Below, piece after piece: positions 45,920 through 56,857 of a stretch of DNA of 64,000 nucleotides. A program made the translations under genes and the position numbers. Within the stretch, counting starts at the first letter, position 1; each line of letters opens with the position of its first letter. The stretch is taken from contig CM042181.1 of the NCBI GenBank assembly GCA_023376005.1, forward strand, positions 26,372,694 through 26,436,693, read 5' to 3'. The notes beneath the pieces were generated by a model that was not told the origin of the DNA, did no database searches, and was given only the letters and a program-made list of their open reading frames with translations. This DNA comes from Doryteuthis pealeii (taxonomy: Eukaryota > Mollusca > Cephalopoda > Myopsida > Loliginidae).

Positions 45920-45957
45920 TTTAACTAAATAGTCAAAGAGAGAAAATGGCGACTCAC

Positions 45958-46086
45958 CTGATATTCAATTCGGCTACGTGGATCGTTTCTCAAATCCTTT
46001 TTGAGAAACACTCGACCATTATTAATGTTAATGCTGAAATATTCTTCGGCCGGATAGATTCCCTCGATTTCATATTTCATGTAACC
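45958..46086 (-). CDS. Cadherin exon 7b (EC repeat 7, second half)
   Basis: Forty-three codons. GYMKYEIEGIYPAEEYFSI is strongly odd-type; ends with L-R-N-D and YQ before a gtgag donor. A nested Helitron pair ends only about 20-40 bases downstream of this donor. Confidence 0.93.
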
Positions 46087-46189
46087 CTAAAATTATTAAC
46101 AAAATATCAAACAAAATTCAACTTAATAAACTTTTAAAATGAAATTAGCATAAAAAGTAGATCATTTTAAATGATAAAATTACCATTGG

Positions 46190-46405
46190 TATTATTTGGA
46201 TTATTCAGACTATTGTCCTCATCTTTGTTATCTCTAAAACGTTTCGGCCGATGTGCTTTCCGGTCTTCTTTAGTTGTTTCTTGTCAGATTCGGGAGCCTT
46301 CTCGAACTCGGGTACCTTCTTGTCGTAATCGGGAAACGTTGTACAGATAACAATAAAGATGAGGACAATAGTCCGAATAATCTAAATAATACTAATTATC
46401 AAGAC
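46190..46405 (-). repeat. R2 element, short copy
   Basis: Both ends present (attcagactattgtcctcat and gaggacaatagtccgaataa); the tRNA-like head is lost. Core decayed to CTAAAGA. Confidence 0.6.
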
Positions 46406-46500
46406 TCATCTAAAAAATCAGAGAAATAAAATTACCATGTTTAAAACAATATCTAACTTGGTTCCATTTTGTCATTAGTTGATTTTTAGCAGGATTATAA

Positions 46501-46501
<1 letters not shown>

Positions 46502-46560
<59 letters not shown>
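46502..46560. repeat. (TA)n microsatellite
   Basis: About 29 TA units. Confidence 0.95.
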
Positions 46561-46563
<3 letters not shown>

Positions 46564-46879
46564 AAGAGCGGGATGGAATATGTTGATGAGGAGGGCTTCG
46601 AGTATAACAGCATTTGATCTGTACATAGATATTGTATTAATATTGTAGTTATTTACCTCGCATCCCACATGTGCGGGTGTGACACAAGTTCTTTTTAATA
46701 TGGGGCCACCGATGAGACGGGGTGGTGGTTGCAAAAATGTGCTGATCCCGTCGGTATTCCCCCTCAAGAGACACTGGTTAATAAACCTTAAATCAAGGGG
46801 ACAGGTATTGCCTGGGGGATAGCCCTCTGGGATCTATGCCACAAATTACTTAACCGATCCAGGGCCGAAGCCACTGGAA

Positions 46880-46880
46880 C

Positions 46881-46943
<63 letters not shown>
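46880..46943. repeat. (GA)n microsatellite
   Basis: About 31 GA units, 73 bases from the exon 7a donor. Confidence 0.95.
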
Positions 46944-46944
<1 letters not shown>

Positions 46945-47015
46945 CGAATATAATTTCTATTTTTCTGGATAAAAAAGGTCTATAAACGAAGAATATTGAA
47001 AAATGAAATTTTTAC

Positions 47016-47198
47016 CTGTCTGTTGTTAACGTCAGATCTCACAGTGTATATAGATGTAATAAATGATTGGTCAACTTTTACTCGCGCCGTAAATGGTAAG
47101 TTAATAAATCTTGGTAGGTTACCAGATTTGCGTTGGATTTGAACCTGGAGCGTTCCTTGAGATTTTTGACCCTGCTGGTTTGTTGCTTCGACAGTCAG
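47016..47198 (-). CDS. Cadherin exon 7a (EC repeat 7, first half)
   Basis: Sixty-one codons. LTVEATNQQGQKSQG is odd-type but lacks the G-x-P; linker QRKSGNLPRF; the acidic position is VDQSF; ends RSDVNNRQ without an aligned DxD. Confidence 0.9.
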
Positions 47199-47446
47199 CT
47201 AGAATAAACAAAAATATAAGAAACTTAAAATGAATTATAATCCTAGAAGATACTATCAATATATAACGTAATAGAGAGGGGGACCAGGAATGTAACAGTG
47301 GCGCGTAAATTAGTACGGAAAAGTTTTAGAAGGAAAATAAGAATTACGTGTAGATTAGAATAGAAAAGTATAAGGATGAAAAAATACACTATTTACAGAG
47401 GTAATAACAACAGTCATGACCTTTCTTATTTGCGTCAAAGAATGAT

Positions 47447-47620
47447 TGAAAAATCTTACTGTATATATATTATTGGGTGCTTTTGTCAATGAAAAATCTT
47501 ACTGTATATATATTATTGGGTGCTTTTGTCAATGAAAAATCTTACTGTATATATATTATTGGGTGCTTTTGTCAATGAAAAATCTTACTGTATATATATT
47601 ATTGGGTGCTTTTGTCAAGT
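47447..47620. repeat. 43-bp tandem repeat duplicating the exon 6b donor
   Basis: Four almost identical units of tgaaaaatcttactgtatat plus atattattgggtgcttttgt. The donor complement lies at 47587-88, 47544-45, 47501-02 and 47458-59, exactly 43 bases apart. Confidence 0.93.
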
Positions 47621-47702
47621 CACTTAAGACTGTAACTGCTCCGGATTGACTATTCACTCTGAAATAATTTGATGTTCCAATGAGTCCATATTGAACGGTT
47701 CC
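47589..47702 (-). CDS. Cadherin exon 6b (EC repeat 6, second half)
   Basis: Thirty-eight codons. GTVQYGLIG followed directly by NYFRVNSQSG, so the inter-strand loop is short. Its last codons and donor form the first unit of a 43-bp tandem array, so three further copies of the same exon end plus donor follow downstream in the intron. Only the first donor keeps the frame. Confidence 0.9.
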
Positions 47703-48107
47703 CTACAAATAAAAAAGAAAGAGTAAATGAGACATGTTTAATAAGTAACTCGTGTATAGGTCGATCATTGGCTAAAAGCCACAAATTGATTTCTAAAGCA
47801 AATGATTATTCCTTTTCATTGTGTTTTCATTTAAAAAATAGTATTCATGTATAGGTCGACGATAGCATATAAGGCCCATTCCCTTTTTTTAGAAGGTCAT
47901 TTTTTATTGTTGTTGGATAATGCATTCAATGCTGTTGCGAGTTGGGTCGCCAGGCAAATAGGAATATTGGCCCGTTATTCCATCAAACCATCCATTCGAG
48001 ATGAAGATACAATTTCAGTTAAGTATTTGTAACTAAAGTTCTATGCCTTAAAAATATTGAGAAATCCATTGGAGCGTTTATTTCCATTATAAGAGGTTAC
48101 CTTTAAA

Positions 48108-48614
48108 AATTTCTCTGAATGTTTGAGATAAGGCTTGATGATTAGTATTATCTGCATTATTCGGACTATTGTCCTCATCTTCATTATTATCTGTACACCA
48201 TTTCGGCCGATATGCCCTCCGGCCTTCTTCAGATATTTCTTGTCGGACTCGGGAACCTTCTCGGACCCGGGAACCTTCTTTTCGGACCCGGGAACCTTCT
48301 TTTCGAACCCGGGAACCTTCTTGTCGTAGTCGGGAACCTTCTTGTCGTAGTCGGGAGCCATCACGGAACTTTGAACCTAACCCTTTATTCAGTCCACGGG
48401 GGTATCCTGTTCTCATTCCGCTAACCATAGCTGGGGTAGGAGTTGAGTTAATTATTTTCTATGTTACTGCCGCTGGTCAGTATTGAACCTGGAATCCAGA
48501 GATAACTGTAACTTAGAACTGTCTTGACCTAACTACCTTATCCACTAGGCCATGTGTCCAATTGGATAACAATGAAGATGAGGACAATAGTCCGAATAAC
48601 GCAGATAATACTAA
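48108..48614 (-). mobile_element. R2 element, full-length copy
   Basis: Best full copy: inverted ends tctgcattattcggactatt and ttgtccgaat-type complement, tRNA-like head at the right (ttatccactaggccatgtgt), five tandem gtcggactcgggaacc-type units, and the core CTGAAGAAGGCCGGAGGGCA with CGGCCGAAAU. Confidence 0.72.
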
Positions 48615-49470
48615 CCTTTAAAAAGGTTCTTATGGAGGAGCAGCAGGGATGTTGGCCATAACATTCATTATCTTGAAAGGCAAACTTCTGTTTCATAAAT
48701 CTCACTAAATCTTTCTGTTTATGTTTCTTTATTTGATAATATTTCGAAAATAATTATGTTGGTTAAATTTGTTTTTGTTCATCTGACGACAATCATCCAT
48801 GAATATAACATGGAAATATAAATTTGGTTTTACATCTTTTTACTCAGAGTTTTCGTTCTGGCTAACAAGTATTGAACACAACAATAATGTGGCCCGCGCT
48901 TGTTATTTTTTCAATTATCGAGCCCACCGTGAAAAATGTTTGGTGATCCTTGGTTTAAATGATACAAATTATCAAACCTCACCTACAAAATGCAGACAAT
49001 GATATCTATTATACAAGTTTTCAAATTAAAGATTTATGGACAGCTATTACAACGCGAATACAACGGGTCGTCTGGCTTATGCATTATTTATATATAACAC
49101 TTCTTTTTATCAAGTTGTCCATTTCTGTAATGGATTATTTCAATGACTTTACAAAAATTAATGTTATGTTAAAGTTTATAAATAAAACTCCATAAATATT
49201 CAACGGAAAATATGCGTAATGAAAGGTGTCATCGAGTACAGAACCGGGTAGGAAGCAGTGACTGATGACCGAGATCAAAGGTTTTGAGCCAGCGTGTGAA
49301 CTGAATGAAATAGGAAAACTAACGACTAAATATTTAGGAGCCACTTTGAAAGATGGAAAGTGTTTTCTCTTCTTTTTGAATTTATGAAATGACGGTTGGA
49401 AGCTCACAGAAAAGGCCGACCTGAATAGATTAAGACATCAAGTAATAAACGTGAGAATCAAAATATGAAT
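48615..49470. other. Intronic sequence, unrecognised
   Basis: Scattered short frames, none related to a known family. Confidence 0.45.
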
Positions 49471-49477
49471 TACTTAC

Positions 49478-49663
49478 CCCTTGACTGTCAACGGCACTGA
49501 GGGTGTAGATACTACTACCAATCTGTGAACTCTCAGGTATCGCGATAAACATACTAGCAGAAGGTTGGAACACTGGACCTGGGCTGCTCCTCGATACGGA
49601 CACGATGCAGGTTTTCTTTGCTCTTAAGGTCGGTGCAGTTGTATCAAATGCAAATATTTGAAC
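49478..49663 (-). CDS. Cadherin exon 6a (EC repeat 6, first half)
   Basis: Sixty-two codons. VQIFAFDTTAP is the even-type start; KKTC contributes one cysteine; linker SRSSPGPVF; acidic PESSQ kept; ends AVDSQG, with DxD degenerate. Confidence 0.92.
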
Positions 49664-49679
49664 CTATCAAAAACAAAAT

Positions 49680-50150
49680 TAGGGTTTTGATTATTTAAAT
49701 TTTAAATTATATCAAATTTGATTATGTATTAAATTCTTCCGTCTACGAGAGATGATGGTGTAGTATCCAAATGTTATTTTTGGAACTACGTATTCTCAGC
49801 GGGTACATATGGAGGATGAGCTGTTGCTAAAACAGCAAATCCCACCTCTCCACACTGCCGCTGTGATCCAAAGGAAAGATAAGGAACCAATACCGTTTGG
49901 CAGCATTAGTGTCGCAGGAGTTGATGGGTAACACTGGATTTCAGCAGCACACCACTTTGGGGATTCCGGCTCTTGATTTGTTTTCGGGGTTTACTCGTCT
50001 AAATGTGTTAAATACATGAACAGAAATGATGTTTAACCTCTTGTAAAGGGTTAATTTCTTATCGTCACAGACATAAGAAAACATGAGATGCTATTCAGAG
50101 AAATATTTATTTACTGTTGATATCTATCTAAAAAAAAGTAAAAATATAAT
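49680..50150. other. Intronic sequence, unrecognised
   Basis: No feature recognised. Confidence 0.45.
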
Positions 50151-50260
50151 ATTTTCATATTCGTTCTTCTTTAGTAACGTTATTATTTCTGATTTAATAT
50201 AATATTTTATTACATTAAACCTTAAATACTTGCGCATAGGGGGTGCATACGTTTTGCTAG
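50150..50260 (+). mobile_element. Helitron-A 3-prime fragment
   Basis: ttctgatttaatataatatt through the hairpin-like gcgcatagggggtgc to gttttgctag. Confidence 0.65.
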
Positions 50261-50309
50261 CCTATCTGATATATTAGGATGTAAGAAATTGATGGAACTG
50301 AATGCTTAC

Positions 50310-50435
50310 ACTGTAAGATGGTCTTTTCAGACTGTCTTCGGTGAATAAACGTGTTAGCTGAACATTTCCGGACGTGTCAATTTTGAAAAAGTCATTGGCA
50401 GGGTAGATACCATCAATCGTATATTGCATATTGCC
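50310..50435 (-). CDS. Cadherin exon 5b (EC repeat 5, second half)
   Basis: Forty-two codons. GNMQYTIDGIYPANDFFKI is a very typical odd-type b exon; the TG turn reads TSGN. A Helitron 3-prime fragment ends 49 bases beyond the donor. Confidence 0.93.
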
Positions 50436-50439
50436 CTGC

Positions 50440-51185
50440 AAAAAAGAAAATAAATCGATAGAAAATTTGACTTGCTGAGAAACTGTTTACTGAAAATAAA
50501 TGTCTTATAAATATATTACATACTTGGCGACAAGGCAACAATAAGCTACAGAAGAACTATTGCGAATTCTCGCAATAACTCGTAACTTGGTCCTCGGCGG
50601 TCGACGGTCGACAGATAGGCAGCAGCAGAATGCAACAAATTCCACTGACGCGGCCTGCAATCGAACAACCTCGGGAACCGAAACTTCAAACAAAAATGTT
50701 GGCTCGTACAAGTGCCGAACAAAACACAAATTAAACTACACAGTAGTTTAATAAAATAGAAACTTCTAAAACACATAGTCTAATGAGATACAGGCTCATT
50801 TAACACCCCGTCCCAACAAAAATCTCCATTTTATGCCTACTGGACAGGATCGAGAGTAGGCTGGAGACAAGAAGAACTAGTCCACTATTGGCACAGGGTA
50901 GCTACGCCTCTACACCACTTACCGCTAACCCCTATATTAAAATTAATTTAAACAGAACAGATTCTACCCCATGCGTATTAAAAAAAATTAAAAAGGTGGA
51001 AGTCAAGTGATCCGACCCCTCGAAAGTGTCAGGAGTTAAGAGCCAAAACACTTGCCTAAAGGGGATCTCACCCCTGAGGACCAACTGCTGTTACGCTCTC
51101 TCCGAGTTTCTTTCCACCAGAAGAACTCAAAATTAAGCACTGCATTTAAGTATTGCATTAACATTTGAGCTTACCTTTTAATTAT
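50440..51185. other. Intronic sequence, unrecognised
   Basis: More GC-rich than its surroundings at 50.58-50.70 kb (gtcgacggtcgaca is palindromic), but no frame or repeat is recognised. Confidence 0.4.
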
Positions 51186-51190
51186 AATAA

Positions 51191-51714
51191 TCTCATTATA
51201 ATGGAGATTCTGTGTCTGTGTGTCTGTAACCGAAACTACGTCGCTTATTACTTCACAATACCCTCAGGAATTACCTAAGTTTATCAGTTATTTAATCTAT
51301 AGTCAAAATAATTAATATATAAAATAAATCTTATTCATTAACAATGTCTCTATGAGTTAGATTTGCCTGAAAATCAACCATGTTATTAGTGCGTTGAAAA
51401 TCCAGCAATATGTCATATATCACTAAGAAATAAAGATTTACATAATATATGGTGTAGTTAATTTGCATACTGGTTTTAACAAAACCGGGTTTAATAGATA
51501 ATTACTTGGTGTTGTTGATTTCTAATACTGTTTTATTCCCCGTATTAAAATCAATCCTATGAATGATTTTATATAGAAGCCAATTGAAATATAATTAAAA
51601 TGTGTAATCTTTTTATATGCGTTCTTATTTCATTTCGTTAGATTTCCTAATTTAATATATTTCATTATATTAAAACTTAAATAATTACACCCGGAGGGCG
51701 GATATTCTTGCTAA
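51191..51714 (+). mobile_element. Helitron-A, short subfamily
   Basis: 524 bases; a before tctcattataatggagattc; end cacccggagggcg, then gatattcttgctaa. CTAA fits the CTRR rule; the 3-prime flank is c, not t. Confidence 0.75.
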
Positions 51715-52011
51715 CAATGATAATAATAATAATGAAGAGACTTGTTGTCTTTCAGACTCCAGTGAAATACCATCAGCTTGGGCTGGTGTGAAAAACTCAC
51801 AAGGAGTGAAATAATAATAATAGGAACGGTAGCAAAAAGCTTGGAAAAAAGACTGAAGGAGCTGGAAATCAGAGGAAAAATAGAGACCATCCAGACAACA
51901 ACGTTGGTGAAATCAGCTAGAATATTCAGAAGAATCATGGAGACCTGAGGAGTCTTGGTTTCACTCAGACTTCAGTGTAAGACCATCAGCTTGGGCAGCT
52001 GTGAAAAACTC

Positions 52012-52054
<43 letters not shown>

Positions 52055-52450
52055 GACCAGACCTAGTGTTGATAAACAAAAAAGAAAGAACTTGTCAACT
52101 GGTGGATTTTGCAGTGCCATCAGATCACAGGGTGAAGCTAAAGGAAAATGAAAAAAATAGACAAATATCTGGACCTTGCCAGAGAACTAAAAAACGTTAT
52201 GGAATATGAAAGTGAAGGTGATACCAATTGTAGTTGGTGCACTTGGAACAGTCCCAAAAGGATTAGAAAAGGGTTTGGGATGTCTGGAAATCAGAGGAAG
52301 GGTTGAAACCATTAAGAACACTGCACTGCTGCAATCTGCCAGAATACTCCGAAGAGTCCTGGAGACCTGAGGAGACTTGCTGTCACTCAGACTCCAGAGA
52401 AAGGCCATCAGCTAATGCTGATGTGAAAACTCAAAAGGAGCAAATAATAG
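51715..52450 (+). pseudogene. Non-LTR retrotransposon 3-prime ends with (AAT)n tails
   Basis: Two overlapping tails. RPDLVLINKKERTCQLVDFA, VPSDHRVKL and KYLDLARELKNVMEYE in one frame, then VIPIVVGALGTVPKGLEKGL-like sequence, match the post-RT end of LINE ORF2 proteins. Each ends with an AATAAT tract (51718-51735, 51806-51822, 52012-52052). Frameshifts are present. Confidence 0.75.
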
Positions 52451-52506
52451 AGTATAGATACTTTGAATGATAGCGATAAAGGTGATGATTGTTTGATTTG
52501 TCTTAC

Positions 52507-52692
52507 CTTGCCCTGTGGGCTGGTGGCTTTGACTGTGAAAAGGTATCCAATTGGTTGATTTTCTTGTAATTGATGTACACAGGCGGCGCTAGCAAAGGTC
52601 GGTGGTTGGAGGGAACCAATAACATTTACGGTCACTTCGGCAGTTGCAGTCTTTGCATTGATGTAACGATTGTCAGATGCCTTCACTAAGAA
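52507..52692 (-). CDS. Cadherin exon 5a (EC repeat 5, first half)
   Basis: Sixty-two codons. FLVKASDNRYI is the odd-type start; linker VIGSLQPPTF lacks both DxNDN and R-N; AACVH adds an unpaired cysteine; acidic ENQP kept; ends ATSPQGK without DxD. Confidence 0.92.
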
Positions 52693-52789
52693 CTATTGAA
52701 AAAAAAAAAAAAAAAAAGGGAAGAAAAAAGTGTTTATTGGATCAAACAGTTAGATATATATCTTCTTATACATAAACATACAAATGAGT

Positions 52790-53088
52790 GAGAGGCGCAC
52801 TTTCGTAATGGTTATCGTTGTAGGAAATGGATTCGGCGATCCGAGTTCAAATCCTAGACAATGCTGTTTGCATTTCACATAGCGCTAATACACTTGGCAA
52901 AGGCTATTAATCCAACTATTCTCCACTAGCAATGAATAAATAGTAGGTCAGGCTGGGCTCTAACCTTGGTATGGATACCATTCTATGAGAAGGAAAACTC
53001 TGAATACAAATCAGTTGTACTTCGCTTTAAAATTTACTTTGTGTCGCATCCTGCTCGAAGCGAAGGTGTTGGGTAAATACGTACAAAA
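52790..53088 (+). mobile_element. tRNA-derived SINE (R5), plus orientation
   Basis: Head ttcgtaatggttatcg (A box region) and cgagttcaaatcct (B box), body catttcacatagcgctaata, tail gaaggtgttgggtaaatacg. Confidence 0.75.
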
Positions 53089-53111
53089 GAGTAAACAAAA
53101 GCATGAACATA

Positions 53112-53619
53112 CGAGGCTGAGTCAAAAAGTAATGTCATTTTGTTTAGGACAGGTATAATTACCAACACAGACTTATCCACTTAGTCACCGTTTATCTCAA
53201 TAGTAATGGTCCACCTTCGAATGAGATCATGTATCACTGCCTTGTAAAATTCTGTTGACAGTCCTTTGAGTCACATCTTCACTACAGGTTTCACTTCCTA
53301 GTCACTGGAATAATTTTTGCCTCACAAACCCTCTTTCATGGGGCCGAACAGATTATAGTCTGAAGGCGCTAAATCTGGTGAGTATGGATGATACGGTAAA
53401 GTTGTCATCCCGAATGAGGCAATTTTCTCTCTTGTCTTGTTGCTTGTGTGTGGTCGAGCATTGTCATGCAGAAGGAGGACATTATCGATTGGCAAGTTGG
53501 GTCTTACCAATCGGATTCTTTTTCTGGGTTTCATTAGGGTCTCAATGTAGTCCTTAATTTTATTAAAAAAAAATTCACACGAAATAAAGAAAATGGCATT
53601 GCTTTTTTACTCACCCTCA
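53112..53619 (-). mobile_element. Mariner-like element, internally deleted
   Basis: 508 bases between TA dinucleotides; termini cgaggctgagtcaaaaagta and, inverted, tgagggtgagtaaaaaagca. The minus strand encodes VLLLHDNARPHTS and YHPYSPDLAPSDYNLFGPM, which contain the second and third catalytic aspartates with mariner spacing; the N-terminal DNA-binding part is missing. Confidence 0.9.
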
Positions 53620-53665
53620 TAGATATATACGTACAAAGTATAAGTAAATTTATTGAAATACTTAC

Positions 53666-53794
53666 ATTGAAGCTGGTTATTGGCACTGTTTGAAGTCCGC
53701 TATTGAGACGAATGACTCCCGTATTTGGAACGACAAAGAAATATTTAGCATGGTCGATGTTGTTCTTATTTACCAGGGAATAAACCAAAACATC
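53666..53794 (-). CDS. Cadherin exon 4b (EC repeat 4, second half)
   Basis: Forty-three codons. DVLVYSLV then KYFFVVPNTG, even-type. A mariner-like element ends 46 bases from the splice donor, inside the following intron. Confidence 0.92.
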
Positions 53795-53819
53795 CTAGAA
53801 ATAATCAAGTGACAATGGA

Positions 53820-54505
53820 AATAAGTAAATTTACAAAGGTTTATGTGTGGAAAAGTAATAAAAGTGAAAAATAAGAAACGTAGTAATAGTAGTTAGCCGG
53901 TGGGTCACACACAAACAACATTCACATAGGCCGTGAGTTAAAAAAAAAAAAAGAAGAAAAAACCAAAAACAAAACATACAAAAGTTTATTTCTTTCGCTC
54001 GCTTCGTGGTTTCTTTTCAGAGATAGAAAGAGTAAGGTCAAACTGTTCTATCATAAATCACGTTCGTTACTACCATATGTGCGCTGTTCATTAACAGCCG
54101 AAGTACATTACAACGGAACCCGACAAGCCCACGTCCGTCTCCTATGGGAACTCAACAAAAAGAGACCGAGTTCCTTTTGCTTCCGTTTGCGGTCCCAGTG
54201 TGGGGGAAAGGACATATTAGTTTCCGCTCTTCTGCAGAAAATTTAGGACTTCCGTTTTTTAAAATCTAGTTCAGGGGTCATTGACCAGTCACTGGCAGAA
54301 GTACGTTAAGTGCTTAGAATTCTAAACTTTATTTTCTTTTTGCTCGTATTTCTTTTTCCAGAAATCTGATTACCGTTTTCTTTTCACTCCAAATTCTCCG
54401 ATGACCATAATAATTACACTACATAAGCAAATATAAAGTTCGATGAAATTCAGCGCCAATAAAATTCAGGTTCATGCCTGTCTTGATATTCAGTTGAAAT
54501 GTATC
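53820..54505. other. Intronic sequence, unrecognised
   Basis: A purine run at 53.94-53.97 kb; no feature recognised otherwise. Confidence 0.45.
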
Positions 54506-54509
54506 CATA

Positions 54510-55165
54510 TAGGTATTTATTGTATTAATTAGTACAAATGTGGCACAGAGCCAAAGTTGGTGGGTGAGACTGGTCATCTCTATCCTAGCTTTTAACTTAA
54601 CTGTGGCGTTACTTTCGTATTTTCCTGGAGAGTTGTCTGCCCGTTTAATTCGCTGGTTCCCGCTAGGGGCCGTTTATATTTAAGCGGCTGGTTTGAACGC
54701 CCCTTCCTCTTTTTCCTGTTGGCTCGACCCACGAGACACCACTATGGGTTAGACTCTGGTCTACCCCCCTCTTGTTGGGGCTTTGGTCCCCCTTACATTA
54801 CTGTAAGTGATTCACACAGCATGGACTATTCCTAGTCTCATGTCTGTGGCTTTTATGTTTTTCCATTCATGAATGTGTCATTATCTCTACTCTTGTATAC
54901 GTATTTATACTACTTATGTATGTTCATGTACACCTATGTATTATGTACCCTGTTAATTCTTGTGCTGTATATAAAATGTTTTGTCAATCAACCTTTGTCG
55001 GAGTTTGTATCTTCAAGTATATATCACTTTTAACCTTACATAACTATTCTCATTCGTAATCAGATTCATACTACAAAATCCCATTCACCATAAAGCCAAT
55101 TCGTACTACAAACACCAAAACTTACCAGTATCTCTATGAAAAACCTTCACCTAGACCCATATTTA
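54510..55165 (+). repeat. Dispersed repeat R9 interrupted by a solo LTR
   Basis: Left part to 54601 and right part from 55041 together match 28.85-29.08 kb. Confidence 0.75.
54602..55040 (+). mobile_element. Solo LTR (439 bp) with TAAC target duplication
   Basis: Begins tgtggcgttac and ends aaccttaca, i.e. TG...CA, with TAAC on both sides (54598-54601 and 55041-55044). The uninterrupted homologue at 28.9 kb has one TAAC at this point. Inside are a TATA-like ctgtatataaaatg at 54965 and a final segment. A 4-5 bp duplication fits Gypsy-type LTR retrotransposons; orientation is inferred from the TATA box. Confidence 0.85.
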
Positions 55166-55205
55166 CATAGTCTAGAGAGGGGGGGAAGGTTATATTTACT
55201 TACAA

Positions 55206-55550
55206 CTAGAAGCGGCTACCCGGCGTTGCCTGGGTAGAGGAAGGGATAATAAAAAGTTATCTCGCAGGTCCGTTGTTTTGATCTTACATAATTGATTTGT
55301 TTGTTTTAATCACATATGCCACAAATGACTTTCCCTTCTCTTACCATTAAAATCTTAATTTTTAAATATATTTCCAGATATTAATAAAATCTTCATTACT
55401 TTTGCACAAAAAGCAAGCTCTGGTGATAGTGAATGTTTATGGATATTTATTTTGTCACTAATTGTTTTATTTTCTTGGTTTCATCCGGACATACATACAT
55501 ACATACATATATACATACACACCAACTGTCCTTTATATATGTATAGATAG
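55206..55550 (-). mobile_element. Helitron-B candidate
   Basis: Minus strand ends CTACCCAGGCAACGCCGGGTAG, a perfect-looking hairpin, followed by CCGCTTCTAG and T. The 5-prime end is probably near TCTATCTATACATATATAAA at about 55.55 kb. Related to 1.91 kb. Confidence 0.55.
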
Positions 55551-55647
55551 ATTAAAATCCCCAGTAGATCTATATATTGACTGCAAACGGTTTTCTAGTT
55601 TATATAATCGATCAATGAAATAAAGTAAAGTTGGTTATTTCATAATT

Positions 55648-55912
55648 GTGTAACTCAGAAAAAACAGAAACCAAATTATTTATTTATTTTTCCATTAAAT
55701 AACCCTAAACCCTAACCCCAACCTTAACCCTTCTTGGACTTAAACTTAAAAAAAAAATTAACAGATTTATTACAAAATTTGTGGGTTCTGTTTTTTCTGG
55801 GTTACTCTGTAATATTATGTTACTCAGCTAGGTGTTTAGGGTTAGGGTTTAGGGTTAGTTTAATGAGAAAATAAATAATTTGGGTTCTGTTTTTTCTGGG
55901 TCACCCTGTAAT
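55648..55912. mobile_element. Fold-back element with telomere-like core
   Basis: cagaaaaaacagaaaccaaa and aataaccctaaaccctaacc return inverted as ggtttagggttagtttaatg and tttgggttctgttttttctg. Structure resembles 6.9 and 16.95 kb. Confidence 0.65.
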
Positions 55913-55961
55913 ATCATGTTATTCAACTAGGAAATAACCGTAAAGTTTATATGATACTTAC

Positions 55962-56144
55962 ATTATCATTGTCTTTAGCTGTTGTGTTGACAATACTGAC
56001 ACCGACTTGGGCATTTTTATTAATAGTGCCGATGTAATTTGGTGAAAGGAAATAAGGACCACTTGGATTTTTCTCAATGTTTATGATGACTTTAGCCGTG
56101 GCTCTGTTGAAAGGATCGGCGCTATCGTAAGCCTCAACATCAAA
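55962..56144 (-). CDS. Cadherin exon 4a (EC repeat 4, first half)
   Basis: Sixty-one codons. FDVEAYDSADP is the even-type AYD start; linker EKNPSGPYF; the normally acidic PE position reads INKNAQ; ends AKDNDN with DxD kept. Confidence 0.92.
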
Positions 56145-56259
56145 CTGAAATACAAAAAGAAATTGGTCTCAGAAACTGAAAAAAACCCCAAACAAACAAA
56201 GAAAAACAAAACAACCACAAACAACAAAAAACAACGAGCTTTATAAGCAATTCCACGAG

Positions 56260-56308
<49 letters not shown>
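56260..56308. repeat. (TA)n microsatellite
   Basis: TA tract; a second is at 56494-56562. Confidence 0.95.
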
Positions 56309-56313
<5 letters not shown>

Positions 56314-56490
56314 AGTCCTAACGTATCTGATATACTTACAAATAGTTTCGCTTAGTAGCTCACCAGGGCAAGAATCTGACTGATGAGCTACTATTAGTAG
56401 GTATATCTTACTCATTAGGAGTAACATTATTATTTGCTTTACTTAGGTATAGAACACTCTTTACATTTTATCTTTAGACAATCCTTGTGG

Positions 56491-56551
<61 letters not shown>

Positions 56552-56743
56552 ATATATATATCTTTTGGCTAAGTGTTATAGTGTTAATCGATTATTTTCA
56601 GTTGGTGCGACTCTCTTGGTCTTTTCTTTTTTTCACTTTTTTCCTAGGTGAAGTTTTATCGTATACTAAAAATTATTTGCCGCTTTTTTTTTTCTTATCG
56701 CAGGTATTTATTTTTTCTTAGAGCAGGTTTCATGATTTCTTAC

Positions 56744-56857
56744 CTGAACTTTAGTGGGAGCAAATAGCAAATTATTTGCCACAAGGATTCGTCCACTTCC
56801 CTTATCCACTGTAAATAGGTTTGTGGTTATTCCTGGCATTTCGTATTGCATAACTCC
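56744..56857 (-). CDS. Cadherin exon 3b (EC repeat 3, second half)
   Basis: Thirty-eight codons, one of the two shortest exons. GVMQYEMPG then LFTVDKGSG, odd-type. The loop before the F-x-V-D strand is shortened compared with neighbours. Confidence 0.9.

Noticed and set aside
56344..56412. Further hammerhead motif (ctgatgagctactatt and the inverse strand ctggtgagctactaagcgaaac)
   Set aside because: The plus strand lacks GAAA after the stem; the minus strand has CUGGUGA instead of CUGANGA and no stem III before a UH base.
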